Shown here in pieces: positions 36,701-47,389 of a DNA stretch of 64,000 bases. Made by a program: the position numbers and the translations under genes. Below the pieces are notes generated by a model, which saw nothing but the letters and a program-made list of their open reading frames with translations, was not told where the DNA came from and did not search any database. The stretch comes from Aradus depressus (lineage: Eukaryota > Arthropoda > Insecta > Hemiptera > Aradidae). Numbering within the stretch: position 1 is the first letter of the stretch; each line of letters begins with the position of its first letter. The DNA lies in the NCBI GenBank assembly GCA_963662175.1, contig OY759216.1, forward strand, positions 43,603,087 to 43,667,086, in the 5' to 3' direction.

Positions 36701-39700
36701 CTGAAGACCATTCCCCAGAGGCGACAAAATATAAAAATAAAATAATGTAAATCCGAAATTGACCTACACAACCCTCTAAGATATGATAAGTGAGCACACT
36801 TAATTATAATATTTGTTGCAGATTCTCAGGTCTGCCTTGTTCAGAAGTGGCAGATGGCCAGGTTTTTCGTTGCATGTCTTCCTGCCTGGTTCAGATTTAC
36901 CCAGTGCCTCAGGCGGTATCGTGACACTAAAGAAGGATTTCCTCATTTGGCAAATGCAGCCAAATATGCTACATCATTCTTTGTACTCACATTTTCGCAT
37001 TTATATCAAGCCACCAATAATAGTAAGTTTAAATCAATTTTATTTTTATTATTATTTATTAGTATAATATTCAGATGAAGAAGATCGGACTCTAGGTTCT
37101 GTCATAAAATGTTGACAATTTTTTTCTCGACAAATAAGAAATTACTGATAGTACTTGTACTACACGAACTTCTTTGAAATAAGAGCAGTCGTCGGTGAAT
37201 CACCAGCAAGGTACTTCCCCAGTGCGAATTAATCAACGAAATTTTCGTTCACTCTGAAACCAATGAACCTGTCCTAATTAAAATAAATATTTTGCACAAA
37301 CATTGAAATCGTGCATTTTTATAGAAGTTACGAACGAAAAAAAAAAAAAAAAAAATCATGTATTTCCACAACCACTGATCTGATCGGTATCAAATCAATA
37401 GGTGTGAAGATCGAGACATTAAAAAAAAATTAAAGTCTGTGCATGTTTGCTGAAGTTATCGCAACCGAAAGGAAATTCTACAGACAATCACATAGATACA
37501 TGTACAGCCGCCATGCGGAAGAGCACTTTTCTATACGTTTTGTGGCTACAGAATCTGTCTTTTTCTTGGAAACTATTTTTTGACCCTATCACTGTTTCTT
37601 TAAAATATGGAGGCAAAAATACAAATAGTGTTTTATTTATTTTATAAATTTATATATAAATGCAATTATTAAATGAATAAGGGGTTAGGTTTTATGACTC
37701 ATGTCCGGGCTTTAACTATGAGGTCGAATCGCCTACTGCCAGAGCGCTCTTTCGTCACTCTAGTGGACATGAGCCCGACTCTACTGTGGGAGTCCTACAT
37801 TTTGCCCACCCTAAATTTTTTTTCACCTAGGGCAGGGGTCTTTAACGAATACCTGACATCGTACAGGCTCGGGACCATCGCTTAACGTCCCATCCGAAGG
37901 ACGGCGTGTTTAAGTGTATTTGACCTCCCAGATAAAATAAACTAAGGGCCTCGGTCGGGTTTCGAACCCACGTTCTTGAGCTCAGAAGGCAAGCACTAAA
38001 TGAATAAGAGTAATAAAGTTGATCAGGTTTAAACCTTCTCTGATCTCTCTTGGTAATAAGTTCCAGCTTACAATAAATCCATTGGTTACTTTTCAGTGTT
38101 GTTTCTCTAAGTGTAAAATCCAGAGACCGACAAAAAATGTTTATATGTATTGAGCTCATGCTATTGTTTCAGGGATTTACCATACGTCGGATAACCCCTA
38201 CTTCTATCTGTGGATTTTCGCCTCTATCATCAGCACTTGTTACGCCTACACTTGGGATATTAAAATGGACTGGGGTTTGTTTGACAAGAAAGACGGCGAA
38301 AATAGGTTTCTCAGAGAGGAAGTGGTGTATTCTTACAATGTAAGTATGATATTTGTATACATTTCCATTCTAACATACTAACGAAGACAATTTTGACTCG
38401 TTATATTTCTAGAATCAAAAAAATGCTTTAGAGTTAAAATTTTACTCATAATATAATTCAATCTATTATATTTTGGTGGATATTGGATGCCTGCAAACCA
38501 ACCCAATGTAAGAAATTTACTTTTTTGATCAATTTTTTTTATACGTGCTTATCGGAATTATGTGAAATCGTTCATAAACGTTTTTATTCGTTTAGTCGAG
38601 AAGATACGCTCGTTAGAAGCCGATGTATGGAGTTCAGAATATATATTTTTGTGTCCGATCTCGAGATACCTCCTGAACAAACAAAGGCACATAGTTTTAG
38701 TACGTCTGACTATATGCCTGATAATTTTGTTCTTCTTTATCTCAGTTTTACGAAGGAATATAGGGGTTTGAATTTTTGAACTATAGCTGAAAAATTAAAT
38801 TTATTTTATCCTGTTATCCTGCGCTTAGCTGAACATGAGTCTCCTCTACTATAGTTCTAAATTTTGCATACCTAGGTTTCAATGACCTAGGACATTTAAT
38901 AATATTAAATTTATTGTAAATAAGGTTTTTAATGATGTATTTATTAGTGTTCTTAATTGTTTTTTAGGTGTACTATTATTTTGCTATGGTTGAAGATTTG
39001 ATTTTGAGGTTTGGATGGGTTCTATCAATGTCTCTAACGGAAATGGGCTATATTCATGGAGAGTTGATGATCTCCATCTTGTCGCCCCTTGAAGTTTTCA
39101 GGTAAGTTAAAATTTACACAAATCTATGATATGTTCACTTTTTACTTCCTTACTAACCTATAAAAAGTATAGGGAGAATTATGTTATCGGTCAGAAATTC
39201 GATGTTGAGTTTTCAACGAAATTTCATAATTTCCGATCATCCAAGACCAAATTTTGGAGAAAAAAAAATTTGCGATTGATATTCGTAGCCACTCCTACAC
39301 CCATCTTCTTTTCTTTTTATGATGAATACTATGATTAAAGTTCAGAATTTTTACTTCCCCAGCTATACGAAGTATAGAAGAAGTTATTTAATCAATCAGA
39401 ATTTCGATGTTCAGTTTTTCAACGGAATTTCGTGTTTTCCGAGCCCCTAATTCCAAAAAAATGAAATGAAAAAATGGCTGTTCGTCTATGCGTCTGTGTT
39501 CACGATAACTTCAGGTAGAATTAATGTATCGACACGAAATTTTAGATGTGTATCCAGAATCCTATAAGGAAGACACCTGTTGATTTTCAGCCAAATCGGC
39601 TAAAGGAAGGGGGAATTCGGGTGGAAGTTTGATACAAAAACTCGAAGAACATTTCGTAATGAATCTATTGTTACGAAGTTTCATATGTAAATACAAAACC

Positions 39701-40740
39701 CCATAAGGACGACAACTATTAATTTTCAGCGGTATCAGCCAAAGGAGACGTGGGCTTAACTCAAAAACCCCTATAACCCCCCGATGTATCGACATGAAAT
39801 TTTATATTTAAATTCAAAACATCATTAGGACAGCACATCAATTTTCCACAGAGTGGGTCGAAGGGAAGAGGGGGGCTCGATTCAAGAACCGTGATAACTG
39901 CCGTTGTAAGGAATGTATCGTCACAAAATTCAGTAAGTCAACTATAGAATTATAGCCCAAACGGTCGATTGGTTTTGGAGGGACAGCGAAAACTTAACTT
40001 CGTGCTGGAGAAGTACATTGTCGGGTGATTCGTGTTTGTGGAGTGGTTAGTGTACACTACACTTTTCACTCATATTCCTTTCGTAAACTTTAATTAATTT
40101 CATACTGGCTTTACTGGGCATAAGAAAGTCACTCTCACAATACAATGACACAAAAGCAGCTGATGCTAAAACATTACTTTTATATACTCAGTAATGTCAC
40201 TTTGAAATGAGTTTGAGATTGGGGAGGGGCAGAGTTAGTGTAAAAAGTGGTTGGTATATGAAAGTGCTGTTATGGCCACATCACATAGTTCTTATTCTGT
40301 TATAGTTGTTTTATAACGTGTATGTACATACACATGGCCAGTCCTAATTCACTTTTCTGTAAATTGGAAATGTATTATTTTTCCAATTCTTTAATTTTTC
40401 CTTTACCTACTGTTACAGAACTTCAAAGTGTCATTAATGCCCAAGGTTTTATTCATAATTGTAACTTTTTTCTTTTTTTTTCAGACGATTCGTTTGGAAC
40501 TTTTTCCGGCTGGAAAACGAACATCTCAACAATTGTGGTAAGTTTCGTGCAGTGCGGGACATCTCCGTCGCTCCCATGGACTCTTCAGACCAGGGTCTCA
40601 TCATCCGGATGATGGATTCTGAGGACGGTGTGAACAACCGACACAAGGGGAAAAAACATAAAATGAAGAAGGACCCCGCTGCCACCCGGCTTATCATAGA
40701 CCCGGACGAGTCCAATGACGAGCCAGAGGCCGCAGCCTGA
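27787..40740 (+). CDS. XPR1: XPR1-type SPX-EXS phosphate exporter, 672 aa
   Basis: Ten exons: 27787-27855, 30639-30792, 31711-31967, 33120-33381, 33804-34174, 36135-36282, 36822-37022, 38173-38339, 38968-39101, 40485-40740. All phases agree and the sum is 2019 nt. The N-terminal SPX domain starts [15 protein letters not shown] and contains [19 protein letters not shown] and the basic KKHDK cluster, which in the family binds inositol pyrophosphates. Transmembrane segments begin near [13 protein letters not shown]. The EXS domain shows [34 protein letters not shown] and [18 protein letters not shown]. Known role: plasma-membrane inorganic phosphate export; vertebrate homologues also serve as a retroviral receptor. 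Human XPR1 is 696 aa. In exon 4 a second phase-compatible donor at 33450 would add codons with an in-frame TAG (33387-33389). Exons 4, 5 and 10 are much richer in GC than exons 2 and 3. Confidence 0.95.
28139..28380 (+). repeat. tRNA-derived SINE copy, strongly decayed
   Basis: Headless. Recognised from GAGGTTTTTTTCTATCTCGGAGG, GATGTCAG and GAAGCCCGAAAATGAATC-like blocks in the right order. Confidence 0.5.
28738..28815 (+). repeat. Fold-back family F3, half copy
   Basis: One arm only: ACTTGTTTAACCTTTATATT to TGTACCGGTTTCGGC. It is followed by ACACATCATCCTCA instead of the second arm. Confidence 0.55.
29296..29532 (-). repeat. tRNA-derived SINE copy
   Basis: Starts at GACTCATGCCAG. The hairpin is partly deleted, the middle is intact, and it stops inside the tRNA-like head. 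Confidence 0.75.
30060..30455 (+). repeat. Long-TIR family B copy, right half
   Basis: One internal unit (CTCATAAGCATGACACCTAT, then CCGATGTAATGAATTTATCG), the block GTTCTGGGGAAGTACATTGC, and the terminal repeat with GGAAAACATGAAATTCCGTT. Confidence 0.7.
31370..31660 (+). repeat. Long-TIR family B copy, partial
   Basis: Unit sequence GCCGATGTAATGAATTTATC and the end block GCTCTGGGAAGTAGGTGACT. It lies just upstream of XPR1 exon 3. Confidence 0.6.
32223..32470 (+). repeat. tRNA-derived SINE copy
   Basis: Head GGTAGCTCAGAGGTAGC, B box GGGTTCGAAACC and a tail hairpin CCAGAGCG...CACTCTGG (one unpaired change). The last bases are missing. Confidence 0.8.
33593..33675 (+). repeat. SINE tail fragment
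   Basis: ATGTCCACCAGAGCTACGAA to GAAGCCCGGGCGTGTG. Only the 3' hairpin and end. It lies in XPR1 intron 4. Confidence 0.65.
34892..35110 (-). repeat. tRNA-derived SINE copy, diverged
   Basis: ATGCCCGGACTATAACTACG at one end and GGTCGGGTTTTGAACCTGCG, the B-box side, at the other. Confidence 0.7.
35190..35510. repeat. Degenerate short-motif repeat region
   Basis: Variants of AAGACACTTAAGTC and CTTTAAGAC/CCCTTTCAGACAC recur every 20-60 bp. The units are too diverged for a clean period. Confidence 0.35.
35517..35915. mobile_element. MITE-like element with about 30-bp inverted ends
   Basis: Both ends carry TGAGGAGTTTGGAGCCAGAG followed by CGGACCAAC in opposite orientation, about 390 bp apart. 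There is no transposase frame and no clear target duplication. It lies in XPR1 intron 5. Confidence 0.7.
37185..37262 (-). repeat. Family B fragment
   Basis: GTCGGTGAATCACCAGCAAG then GTACTTCCCCAGTGCGAATT, the reverse complement of the block near the right end of longer copies. Confidence 0.5.
37682..37997 (-). repeat. tRNA-derived SINE copy, full length with target duplication
   Basis: Bounded by AAATGAATAAG at 37671-37681 and 37998-38008. All parts are present, from the ATGACTCATGTCCGGGC tail to the head. It lies in XPR1 intron 7, 165 bp from exon 8. Confidence 0.9.
38826..38892 (-). repeat. SINE body fragment, decayed
   Basis: ATGAGTCTCCTCTACTATAG then CTAAATTTTGC and an ACCTAGG block. 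Weak match. Confidence 0.35.
39122..40052 (+). repeat. Long-TIR family B copy, most complete
   Basis: Two copies of the left terminal repeat (from about 39130 and 39348: TACTTCCCCAGCTATACG, GTTTTTCAACGGAATTTCGT). Then about three internal units of 120-150 bp, each with TGTATCGACA-type and AGGACGACA-type blocks. It ends with GCTGGAGAAGTACATTGTCG. It fills XPR1 intron 9. Confidence 0.7.
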
Positions 40741-41095
40741 GCGGGAGCCCTAAGACCGGGTTCAACCTACCAGACGCCAAGTAGCCAAGCGTCAGGAACT
40801 GAAGGCAAGCGCAAGAAATATAAGCTGTATTTTGAAATTTTTTTGTTTAAAATCTTCGTGCCTTATTATATTTTATAGAGCGTATTGAATGTGAGAAAAT
40901 ATTTAGCTTTCTTGTGGTACTTGTACTTATAAACTGGGCAAGTTACCTAAATGGAGACTGAACAAAATGATGCGATAGTGTAAAGTAAATATTCATTCCA
41001 AAATAGCATTGACGCAGATTAATATGATAAATCATCGGTGTTTCACATTATTTTTTTAAATGTTATATGCTGTAGTTTCGAACGTCTAGCAACCC

Positions 41096-41101
41096 AATAA
41101 A
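41096..41101 (+). promoter_or_regulatory. Poly(A) signal of XPR1
   Basis: AATAAA about 355 nt after the XPR1 stop. The stretch 40741-41095 is its likely 3' UTR. Confidence 0.5.
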
Positions 41102-41129
41102 TTTGTGACCTAAGTTTCGTCCTTTTGTT

Positions 41130-41545
41130 GTCTTAGTCTCCACCTTGTCTTGCACCAGCAACATGGCCTATCTTGCAGAGGTATTTCTGCAGTTGATTAC
41201 TCTGTTAACTGTCTGAGGAGAGCCACATATGTCTCTGGAGCTAGCTAGAAATGAGATTCTCTTCCTGGGTTCAGACATTCCCATGGTTTCCCTTGAGGTG
41301 CTGTGATGATGTCTTCCATTACTCTGACAGGGAAGGTTCTTTCGATGACTTGTTTCGCAGTTTGGTTCGGAACTGGTGCATGCCGGCGCCTTTCTTTGTC
41401 AACTGTCCTTCTCATGAATTCCGCAGTCACCAGAGATCCACTATTGGACAATCTACTTTCCTTTCTTCACCAAAGCTGCCAATTTTCCACGACAACTCCA
41501 CTGTTCCTGGGATCATGGGAAGTTATGTTTAATGAGGGCTTTGAT
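41130..41545 (-). other. Unrecognised coding-like segment
   Basis: GC-richer than its surroundings and open on the minus strand over 41245-41451, ending in WECLNPGRESHF. The flanking frame reads on with a few stops. No family recognised. An old transposon fragment is the likeliest explanation. Confidence 0.2.
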
Positions 41546-41559
41546 TTTTAGTTGCTTGA

Positions 41560-41634
41560 GAGTCGATCAAACCCGAGATCTTGATCTCAGTACGCAAGCA
41601 CGCATACCACTGTGCTATCGGCACCCTTTATTGG
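41560..41634 (-). repeat. SINE head fragment
   Basis: CCCGAGATCTTGATCTCAGT to ACCACTGTGCTATCGGCACC. This is the tRNA-like half only. Confidence 0.65.
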
Positions 41635-42310
41635 GCTGCGTGTTTAGTTTAGAATAATTGTGTTCATTACGTTAGATTATGCTGTAAGAGACGAAACTAT
41701 AGTCGTGTACATTTTGACTAATATACTGAAAGTATTGACAATTAGTTGTATAATTTCTCTTGGAATATCCTTCTGACAATTTTCAATTAGCAAAAATAAA
41801 AGCCTGATTAGATCGCAAGACTGTTTCAACTTCAGGAAGCAGTAAATATATTTTAAGGAGTTTGTTAACAATATGAATGTAATCAATTCTCAATTTTTAA
41901 TGAATAGTGACTGTTGCGGTATTTTCATCTCATTTATTTTTACAAAGTATTTTGATTTTTGTTTAGAGGCGCATTATATGGAAGTTTACTCATACCCCTA
42001 GAGGGTGCACTACATCTTTCTAGATTTGTATTTAGTATTCCTTCTTCAACTAGATTCCAAGGAATTCTTCACTATCCATTTATAATTTTATGACTTCTAT
42101 CTCCTACTGCACCCAGACTTATCTCTCCAGATGTACGTACAACTATTGCAGATCCAGGTAATTGCGTTTGTTTTCAACCGGAGGACCCTTCTGATCTGCA
42201 ACGAGGTATTTTACAAAGTTCGCTTCCTTACTGGTTGCTTATTATACCTCAATATACAGTCCTCACTATCTGCTACCAGATTTTATGTATGTTTTATACA
42301 TACATTTTTA

Positions 42311-42329
42311 CCCCCCCCCCCCCCCCCCC
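42311..42329. repeat. Poly-C run of 19
   Basis: C homopolymer continued by a C/T tract. The second such run in the window. Confidence 0.9.
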
Positions 42330-42554
42330 TCCCCTCCTCAAAGGCGTATACGATGACTTAGAGGCCTTCAACAACGGACCCATCTAAATAAAGTACAATC
42401 CATTCCAACTTCAATAAATGGTAATGCCCATTTTTTACTCGAATCATTTGTAATGTCCGTAATCTAGAACATATGAGTCATTATCGTTCAGTCTCCTTAA
42501 AAATAATTATTTATTTAGTTTTATTATTGTAGAGTATATGTACTTAGTTATTAT

Positions 42555-42636
42555 GACTCATGCCCGGGCTTTAACTACGAGGTCATATCGCCTACTGCCA
42601 AAGCGCTATTTAGTCACTAGTGGACATGAGCCATAT
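42555..42636 (-). repeat. SINE tail fragment
   Basis: TGACTCATGCCCGGGCTTTA to CACTAGTGGACATGAGCC. Confidence 0.7.
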
Positions 42637-43211
42637 GCCTTTGTGTTTGGTTTCAATTATTGAATGAAACAATAGTATTGCTATATCTTTCTTTTTGCTT
42701 GAACAATGAAAAAAAACATTCGCTGTTAAACAAAAAAAAATCTATGTAAAAAGTACCTGCATTAAAAATAAATTGTATAATTGGAATTGTGCTTAGAAAA
42801 GTGATAAGAATGAAAAAAATATATTCGAATTTAATACCTAGAATGGTATGAAAAGTTATGCTTTTATATATTATAGTATTTGTTAACATATGTGATACAG
42901 AAAATATTATATAATGTATTCTACTTAGAAGTGTGAGTGGAGCTCGATCTCCGAAAACTTTGAATCAACATTCTTTCCAAGTTTATTTATTTATTTTTTC
43001 TCTCAACGCGTTGCCAGTCACTTGTTACTTAACAATTCATTTATTTATTATCATTATTCTGTTTATTTATGTTATTTCTTAATTTTCCTTTTAGAATGTA
43101 TTTTAAATGGCCAAGATCGAAATATTTTCTATATAGTAAAAATAGAAAGATATAATTATCTGTATTTCCCTTATCTCCTGTTTAGCCTCCAAACGTTAGT
43201 TAATTATAGAC

Positions 43212-43405
43212 TCATGGGCAGTAGCTGACTAGGTCATATCGCCTACTGCCAGAACGCTTTTTCGTCACTGGTGGACATGAGCCCGAAGTGGGATTTCTAA
43301 ATTTTGTCTATCCAGGTTTAGTTACTTAAGTTAGTTATAGGGGTCTTTAACGCATACCTGACATCGTACAAGCTCGTGACCAACTTCCCATACGAAGGAA
43401 AGTAT
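43212..43405 (-). repeat. tRNA-derived SINE copy, headless
   Basis: Tail hairpin, then GGGGTCTTTAACGCATACCT and GACATCGTACAAGCTCG. Ends before the tRNA-like part. Confidence 0.75.
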
Positions 43406-43811
43406 TTCCCTAGTTTTAACATTTTTTTAAAATGTTTTTTACCGATTGATAAAATTAGCCCAATAAAAAAAGAAAAAAGGAAAAGCGACCTTAAAAAATA
43501 AAAAGATTAAAGATTTTTTAGACTAAGACTATAAATGTGTATTCAGAAGAATTCAGTCTCTTCACAATTTTTATGTCTCCGGTTTAGAAGATATTTCGAT
43601 TCAAGCAGTCAGGGGCAACATGTAGAGCGTTTATTTTAAATATTCAACTATTTAACTATTTACAATTAACTGCCATTTATGTTATTAGTCAAGGATTTAT
43701 TTATTTTCCCAATTTTACAGAGCTTATTTATTTATTTACTTACTTTAAAAGTATATTTACATGCTAGCACACTTCACAAAATAAATGTCTTGTGGGGAAA
43801 AAAAAAAAATT

Positions 43812-44275
43812 CGGTGATTCACGGCAATGTATTTCCCCACCATGAATTCTCCCTCCAAATTCAATTCGTCACTCATCCCTTCAGCCAATTTCGATGAAGA
43901 TTAACAGGTGTTATCCTTACGGGGTTTTGAATTTAAATATAAAATTTCATATCGTTACATTTATTACATCAGCAGTTATTGGAGTTTTTGAGTTGAGCTC
44001 TCCCTTTTATCCTCCGCTTCCCTTTGACCAAATTCGCTGAAAATTGATAGGTGTCGTCCATATAAGTTTTTAAATTTACATATGAAATTTTGTATCGATA
44101 TATTTATTACAATGGCAGTTACACACAGATTTTTTTTTTTTTTTTTTTTTCATTTTTGAAATCGGAAAACGTGGAATTTCAGTGAAAACTCAACGGTGAA
44201 TCTCTGACCGATTAAATAACTTGTCTTATACTTATGCTTATATTCTTAGCTGAGGGAAATAAAGTAAAGTATAGC
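43812..44275 (-). repeat. Long-TIR family B copy
   Basis: GGTGATTCACGGCAATGTAT, two reverse-oriented units with TTTATTACATCAGCAGTTAT, then a terminal block with GAAAACGTGGAATTTCAGTG and CTGACCGATTAAATAACTTG. Confidence 0.7.
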
Positions 44276-46459
44276 TGAGAAAAAAAAATATATATATATA
44301 TATTTTCGTATTGGTGCTAATCAAATCATCTTTTTTTTTCTATGTTAATGGTGGCAGTGTTCTCAGAAAGGAGAATTAGGAAAAAATGTTACATAAATAC
44401 TATTTTTAAACATGAATGGTTATAAAATGTTGAACTATGTGATACATAGCTACTTATATGTAGCATATATTTATATGAAAGTATTTCGTTCAGAAAATCT
44501 ATACCACAAGGTTAGTTCTCACATTTGTGCAGTACACTGCTTCAGACTTCCAAGTATACTACATACTACCTACTGTATTTGTGCACCATACATTTTTATG
44601 GTTTCAGTATTAATGTGTACAATAAATTAATTTTGTAAGTATTAAAATTTGTACCAAAAATTAATAAATTATTTAAGTATTCGTTTTGACAAAATTTAAG
44701 AAAATAAAAAGTAGTTAAACTAGTCTAATTGAATCTCTGTTTTTTGTATTGTTATTTATTTGTTAAATTTTTTTTTTTCCTGATGTTATTCTGTGTATTT
44801 GTAAATATTTTGATTTAGGTAACTATTTTTATGACTTGTATTCTTTAAATAGAGGAGCATAGTTTCTTTATTTGGAAACTTTTCTGGACGAATTTTAAAT
44901 TCCGTATGTGCCTCTATTTCGAAAATTATTTTTTAGTACTTAGATGCATTATTTTTGTAAATATACTCTAGTCGCAATAACCAAAAGTTTTGTATTACTT
45001 TTTTTTGTTCTATAATCTCGAATTGTCTAAACTTGTTTGGTTATGAAGCTAGTCTTTTAACGTATCCAGCTGAAAAGAAGGAAAAAACATATCCTTATCG
45101 CGGTCAGACTGTTAATTATAATTTGATCTTAACCGAGGGGCGTACTGTGTGTATTATCAGCGTAATATATGCTATGTTTAAACGGTGTTTTATCACTTAT
45201 AATATGTATTGAAGAAAGTAGTAATATGTGGTTATATATTAGCGTTATATGGAGTATTATTACACTTATATATATTACATTTATATTCGGGTTTTATCAG
45301 CTATAAAATGAATTTTAAAAAGTGGTTTCTATTAGTGTAATATGAACTATATTTAAATTCGCGTTTATCACACACAGTGACAGTAATGAATCATAATTGA
45401 GTGCAACTCAGTGTCTGGATAGTGTCACCACCCTGTGATTTCTCCTCTCTTTGCATTTGCCAAGACATTGCCATTTTTTCTCCCTTAGCACATTTGTTTG
45501 TTTTATATATTCTTTATAAAGTTGTTAATATTTGTTTGTAAATAAATAACTATTCCCTATTTGTACGTGGAACTGTTTCTAAAAATGTTGCTACATAAAA
45601 TCTCGAAAGAGGTATCATACCTATTTTGAAGAAAGCCCATGACAGTACTAATAAATAAATGTAGCCCATTTTTTTTTGAAGTTTTCTTTCACAATTAACA
45701 CTAATATATATATATAATACTAATTCCAGTTGTCAAGATGAATTGTAATATATACGGGAAAGTCAATAAAAAAAAAAAAAAAAAAACTAATGTAATCATG
45801 ATATCTCCTTCGTGTCCTTCTGCAGCTATGCTCCTCTGTTGCGATCTCAGTCTATTTATTAATCATTAATTAATTTAAGCAGAAGTATAATCGAGGGCAG
45901 TAATCTGGATTTTTTTAAAATTAAAATTTACAGTTAAACTGTTTATATTAACATAAGAATCATGGCAGAAGTAGCTCTTTTTTAGCCACTCCAAGCACTT
46001 GTATATTTTAAATTCATTACATCCTGTTTGCTTGCCTTTTAAGACACTTCTCAAGTAAGGTAATGGACGTTTTCAATAGTAGACTTTTAAGGCAACTTAC
46101 TTTTTAGTAGGAAAAGTCCTAGTTTTTGAAAATAAGTCATAACTTCTTAACGACATTTGGAGCCTCATTCCCCCTCTCTTGATAATATACTTTCAGTATG
46201 TAAGTTAACGTGGATTCCGCCATTGATTTTAAATAAGTATTTTTTTCATTACTTTGTTCATATTTATTTTATAATTGTAGTAATACTAATTGTATGAAGT
46301 TTTTATGTTTGTCCTCCAGTAATTGGGCATTAGTCCTTTGGAAGCATATGTTCAAAAAATAAATAATTATCTTTGTAAATAAAATTATATGACGATGCTT
46401 GCATACTGAGTACTTTTTACAACTATTTGAGTTTTATCCATTTCAGGTTAAACAAAGAG
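44276..46459. other. AT-rich intergenic stretch between XPR1 and TMEM70
   Basis: No coding exons recognised. There is an A-run at about 45768-45786 preceded by CAATAA, a possible retroposed tail. Otherwise featureless. Confidence 0.45.
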
Positions 46460-46695
46460 CAGAGGGCGCCAGTAGCTGAGAGGTAGTGTGCTTGCCTACT
46501 GAGCTCAAGATTGTGGGTTCGAAACCCGTACGAGCCCTTTAGGTTTTTTTTTATCTCGGAGGTAAACATGTTGAGCACGCCGTCCTACGGATAGGACGTT
46601 AAGCCATGGTCCCGAGTCAGTGCAATGAAGAGCACAGACTCGTTGAAGACCCCTAACCTGGGAAGACATACATTTAGGTGTCCCACAATAGAGCT
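46460..46695 (+). repeat. tRNA-derived SINE copy, tailless
   Basis: GAGGGCGCCAGTAGCTGAGA head, B box GGGTTCGAAACCC and body GCCGTCCTACGGATAGGACG. Ends before the hairpin. Confidence 0.8.
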
Positions 46696-47389
46696 AACAG
46701 GGAAGAGGGATAAGAGCTGAAAGATATTTTCTTTCTTTTAAATACATTTTTTCTCTAAAGCTGAAAATAAGGGATAATAAAGGGATAATTATAACTTTTA
46801 CCGCAACTAGCGCCCCTAACGGTGAAACTCCGAAACTTGGTTTTGAATAATTGCAAGGATTAGCAGAAACATATGTTATTACAAGTTTCCACAATATGTC
46901 CGCGTTTCTCAACTTAGAAGTTAGAAACATATGCACCTGGCAAATTCAGAAATTCACTGGCAAATTTCAGGATATTTTTTTCTTTATTTTAAGAGGTTGT
47001 ACGTGTTAAAACATTAAATATTGACGAAGATATACTTAAATGAAAAATTCCCCTTTCAGACGTTTGCACTTGACCAAATAACTGGCAAATTTTTATTTTA
47101 TTTTGCCAATAACTGGCTAATTCAGACCTTTCCAACGAGCCCAAGAACATTAAAAAATATTAATTATTAAAAATACGAACGGCTAACTTCACGCTCCCCA
47201 AGGAACACAATTTTAATGGAATGGTACCAATACCCGCCGCCTAGATGACAGTTCATTCTTGGAATCTTCAGCCTAGTCGATTAGTGTCTATCGTTCTGTA
47301 AAACAATCGATGTTTGCAACCTTCCAAAAGTATTTTGCAGTTCATATGTTTAAGAGTTTTGTTTGATTCTGGGTTTCTTTTTTCACATT

